Positions 62,118 through 64,000 of a DNA stretch of 64,000 bases are shown piece by piece. A model generated the notes under the pieces. That model made no database searches and was not told where the DNA came from. It saw nothing but the letters and a program-made list of their open reading frames with translations. Source of the stretch: an uncultured Pelagibacteraceae bacterium. Its GTDB lineage: Bacteria > Pseudomonadota > Alphaproteobacteria > Pelagibacterales > Pelagibacteraceae. Position 1 is the first letter of the stretch, and each line of letters opens with the position of its first letter. The translations under genes and the position numbers were made by a program. The stretch covers positions 1 through 64,000 of the forward strand of contig CACOQN010000003.1 of NCBI GenBank assembly GCA_902629285.1. Direction: 5' to 3'.

Positions 62118-64000
62118 TTATTCAGTCGCTTGTTTCATAGATAGTTTGACCTTACCTCTATCGAAACCAATTACTTTTACTTTTACTTCGTCCCCTTCAT
62201 TTACAACATCAGTAACTTTAGCTACTCTTTTATCTGCAAGTTCTGAAATATGAACCAATCCATCTTGTTTTCCCAAAAAATTAACAAATGCGCCAAATTC
62301 CATAATCTTCATCACTTTACCTGAATAAATTTTATTTAATTCAGCTTTTGCTGTAATGTCTTTAATCATTTGCAGAGCAATATTTCTAGACTCCTCATCT
62401 GGAGCAGCAACTGTTACTACACCTTCATCATTCACATCTACTTTTGCACCTGATTTTTCAACAATTTCTCTGATCGTTGCACCACCTTTTCCAATTACAG
62501 TAGCGATGTCTTTTTTGTCTACATTAACTTGTTCCATTTTTGGAGTATATTTACCAACATCAGATCTTGAAGCTGATAATGCTTTATTCATTTCTCCTAA
62601 AATATGAACTCTTCCATCTTTAGCTTGACTTAATGCCTGCTCCATAATTTCAAATGTAATACCTGTGATTTTAATATCCATTTGAAGAGAAGTGATTCCA
62701 TTTTTAGTTCCAGCAACTTTAAAGTCCATGTCACCAAGATGATCTTCATCACCTAGAATGTCTGAAAGGACACTGAAATCGTCACCTTCTTTAATTAATC
62801 CCATCGCAATACCTGCAACTGGCTCTTTTATTGGAACTCCTGCATCCATTAATGCTAATGATGTTCCACAAACAGTAGCCATTGAAGAAGAACCATTAGA
62901 TTCTGTAATCTCTGAAACTACTCTAAAAGTATATGGAAATGATTCTTTCATTGGTAATGAGGAGTTAATTGCTCTCCACGCTAATTTACCATGACCAATT
63001 TCTCTTCTACCTGTTCCAATTCTTCCAGTTTCTCCAACTGAAAAAGGAGGAAAGTTATAGTGAAGCATAAATCGTTCTCTTTGCAATCCATCCAAACTTT
63101 CAATTCTTTGTTCATCATCTGATGTTCCTAAAGTTGCAACTACAATCGCTTGAGTTTCCCCTCTAGTAAACAAAGCTGAACCATGAGCTCTTGGTAAAAC
63201 ACCTACTTCACAAGATATTGGTCTTACATCTGACAATCCTCGACCATCAATTCTATTTTTATTTTTTAGTATATCCGTTCTAACAATTGATTTTTCAAGA
63301 TTTTTTAACTGACTGTTAACATCTAGATCAGTGTAATTTTCATCTCCCTCATAAAGTTTTTTAGCTTTGTCAGTGATCTCTGAAATTTGATTTGATCTAT
63401 CTTGTTTATCTCTAGTTGCAAAAGCTTTTTTAAGATCTTCTGCAAAAGTTTCTTCAAGTTTTTTCTTAACTTCGGATAAATCTTTTTTCTCAACTGTCCA
63501 CTCAGGTTTCTTACATTCTTTTACAAGCTCCTCGATCATTTCAATAACTGGAACAAATCCCTCATGACCAAATTTTACTGCATTTAACATTTCTTCTTCT
63601 GTCAAACCATTAGCTTCAGACTCAACCATAAGCACAGCATCTTTTGTACCTGCCACGACTAAATCTAATTTTGATTTCTCTAATTCTGCTTTAGATGGAT
63701 TTAAAACATATTTACCATCAATAAAACCAACTCTTGAGGCTCCTACAGGTCCCATAAATGGCATTCCTGATATTGCTAATGCAGCTGATGAAGCAGTAAT
63801 TGATAAAATATCTGGTTCATTTTCTTTATCGTATGAAATTACAGTTGGTAGTAACTGAACTTCATTTTTAAATTCATCAGGAAACAAAGGTCGGATAGGC
63901 CTATCAATTAATCTTGAGATTAATGTTTCGCTTTCTGTTGGTCTTGCTTCTCTTTTAAAATATCCACCTGGAATTTTTCCAGCCGAATAATACTTTTCTT
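62118..64000 (-). CDS. pnp: Polyribonucleotide nucleotidyltransferase (partial, 5' end outside window)
   Basis: The frame continues past 63887 to the right edge, so about 627 of roughly 700 residues are visible. The read-through part shows the typical [15 protein letters not shown]. The second RNase PH domain includes [21 protein letters not shown] and [15 protein letters not shown], followed by KH ([14 protein letters not shown]) and S1 ([28 protein letters not shown]) domains. It degrades RNA phosphorolytically in the cytoplasm and is the usual partner of Suv3-like helicases in mitochondria. Confidence 0.97.
   Translation of the reverse strand, partial: EKYYSAGKIPGGYFKREARPTESETLISRLIDRPIRPLFPDEFKNEVQLLPTVISYDKENEPDILSITASSAALAISGMPFMGPVGASRVGFIDGKYVLNPSKAELEKSKLDLVVAGTKDAVLMVESEANGLTEEEMLNAVKFGHEGFVPVIEMIEELVKECKKPEWTVEKKDLSEVKKKLEETFAEDLKKAFATRDKQDRSNQISEITDKAKKLYEGDENYTDLDVNSQLKNLEKSIVRTDILKNKNRIDGRGLSDVRPISCEVGVLPRAHGSALFTRGETQAIVVATLGTSDDEQRIESLDGLQRERFMLHYNFPPFSVGETGRIGTGRREIGHGKLAWRAINSSLPMKESFPYTFRVVSEITESNGSSSMATVCGTSLALMDAGVPIKEPVAGIAMGLIKEGDDFSVLSDILGDEDHLGDMDFKVAGTKNGITSLQMDIKITGITFEIMEQALSQAKDGRVHILGEMNKALSASRSDVGKYTPKMEQVNVDKKDIATVIGKGGATIREIVEKSGAKVDVNDEGVVTVAAPDEESRNIALQMIKDITAKAELNKIYSGKVMKIMEFGAFVNFLGKQDGLVHISELADKRVAKVTDVVNEGDEVKVKVIGFDRGKVKLSMKQATE

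Noticed and set aside
62356..62994. Plus-strand frames opposite pnp
   Set aside because: Opposite-strand shadows; PNPase motifs are intact on the minus strand.
63885..63887. TTG as start of pnp
   Set aside because: The conserved PNPase sequence [15 protein letters not shown] reads through it, so the gene continues past the right edge.
1..64000. CRISPR arrays, insertion sequences, prophage genes or attachment sites
   Set aside because: No regular spaced repeats, transposase, integrase or phage motifs were seen; the HNH gene is a lone chromosomal copy.

Overview
The window looks like a piece of a streamlined, very AT-rich alphaproteobacterial chromosome of the SAR11 (Pelagibacterales) type. 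The signs are A/T-dominated third codon positions, Lys/Asn/Ile-rich proteins, gene gaps of mostly 0 to 60 bases, many TAATG/ATGA stop-start overlaps, convergent genes whose stop codons overlap, and alphaproteobacterial gene orders (dnaA-rpsT-mutM-ubiE-ubiB-coaBC-dut; irr next to fabA-fabB-fabI). The lineage is inferred from these features; no database search was made. No insertion sequence, prophage, rRNA or CRISPR array was seen.

Layout. 1-10007 (minus): one long translation operon read from 10007 downward, glycosyltransferase - thrS - infC - rpmI - rplT - pheS - pheT - lepA - a second glycosyltransferase cut by the window edge. 10050-16734: an alpha/beta hydrolase converging on gltB-gltD (glutamate synthase). 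16918-24198: uppP, a DMT-family transporter, the pyruvate dehydrogenase genes aceE (with a fused lipoyl domain) and aceF, and a thiolase. 24272-31564: tRNA-Arg(ACG), a possible tiny membrane peptide, a hotdog thioesterase, then a minus-strand group of acetoacetyl-CoA synthetase, aminotransferase, TAXI binding protein and TRAP fused permease. 31740-35815: Suv3-like helicase, TerB-like protein, ferredoxin and a CarD-family regulator with a lysine-rich tail. It converges on a previously easy-to-miss 29-residue basic peptide gene (35877-35966) that has its own promoter, ribosome binding site and terminator.

36165-45147: acyl-CoA ligase, tRNA-Leu(CAA), a YqaA/DedA-type membrane protein, dsbB, coq7, HNH endonuclease, carboxylesterase, HIG1-domain protein, TlpA-like thioredoxin, then argH - lptM-like lipoprotein - lysA - plsC. 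45144-53830: dnaN and dnaA (minus), an AT-rich gap with 16-bp repeats and DnaA-box-like sites that may be an origin or the dnaA promoter, rpsT, mutM, and the plus operon ubiE-ubiB-coaBC-dut-thiF/moeB-SH3 protein.

54311-58388 is the most accessory-looking part: a 59-residue Cys-rich protein and a DUF2061-like membrane protein with three Fur-box-like sites, then a 2-oxoglutarate oxygenase-like gene and katG, and an Irr/PerR-type Fur-family regulator with three near-palindromic Irr/PerR-like boxes in front of katG and of its own gene. This reads as a small iron/peroxide response unit. 58442-60941 is the fabA-fabB-fabI fatty acid operon, followed by an orphan glycosyltransferase-like gene and the 5'-truncated pnp gene at the right edge.
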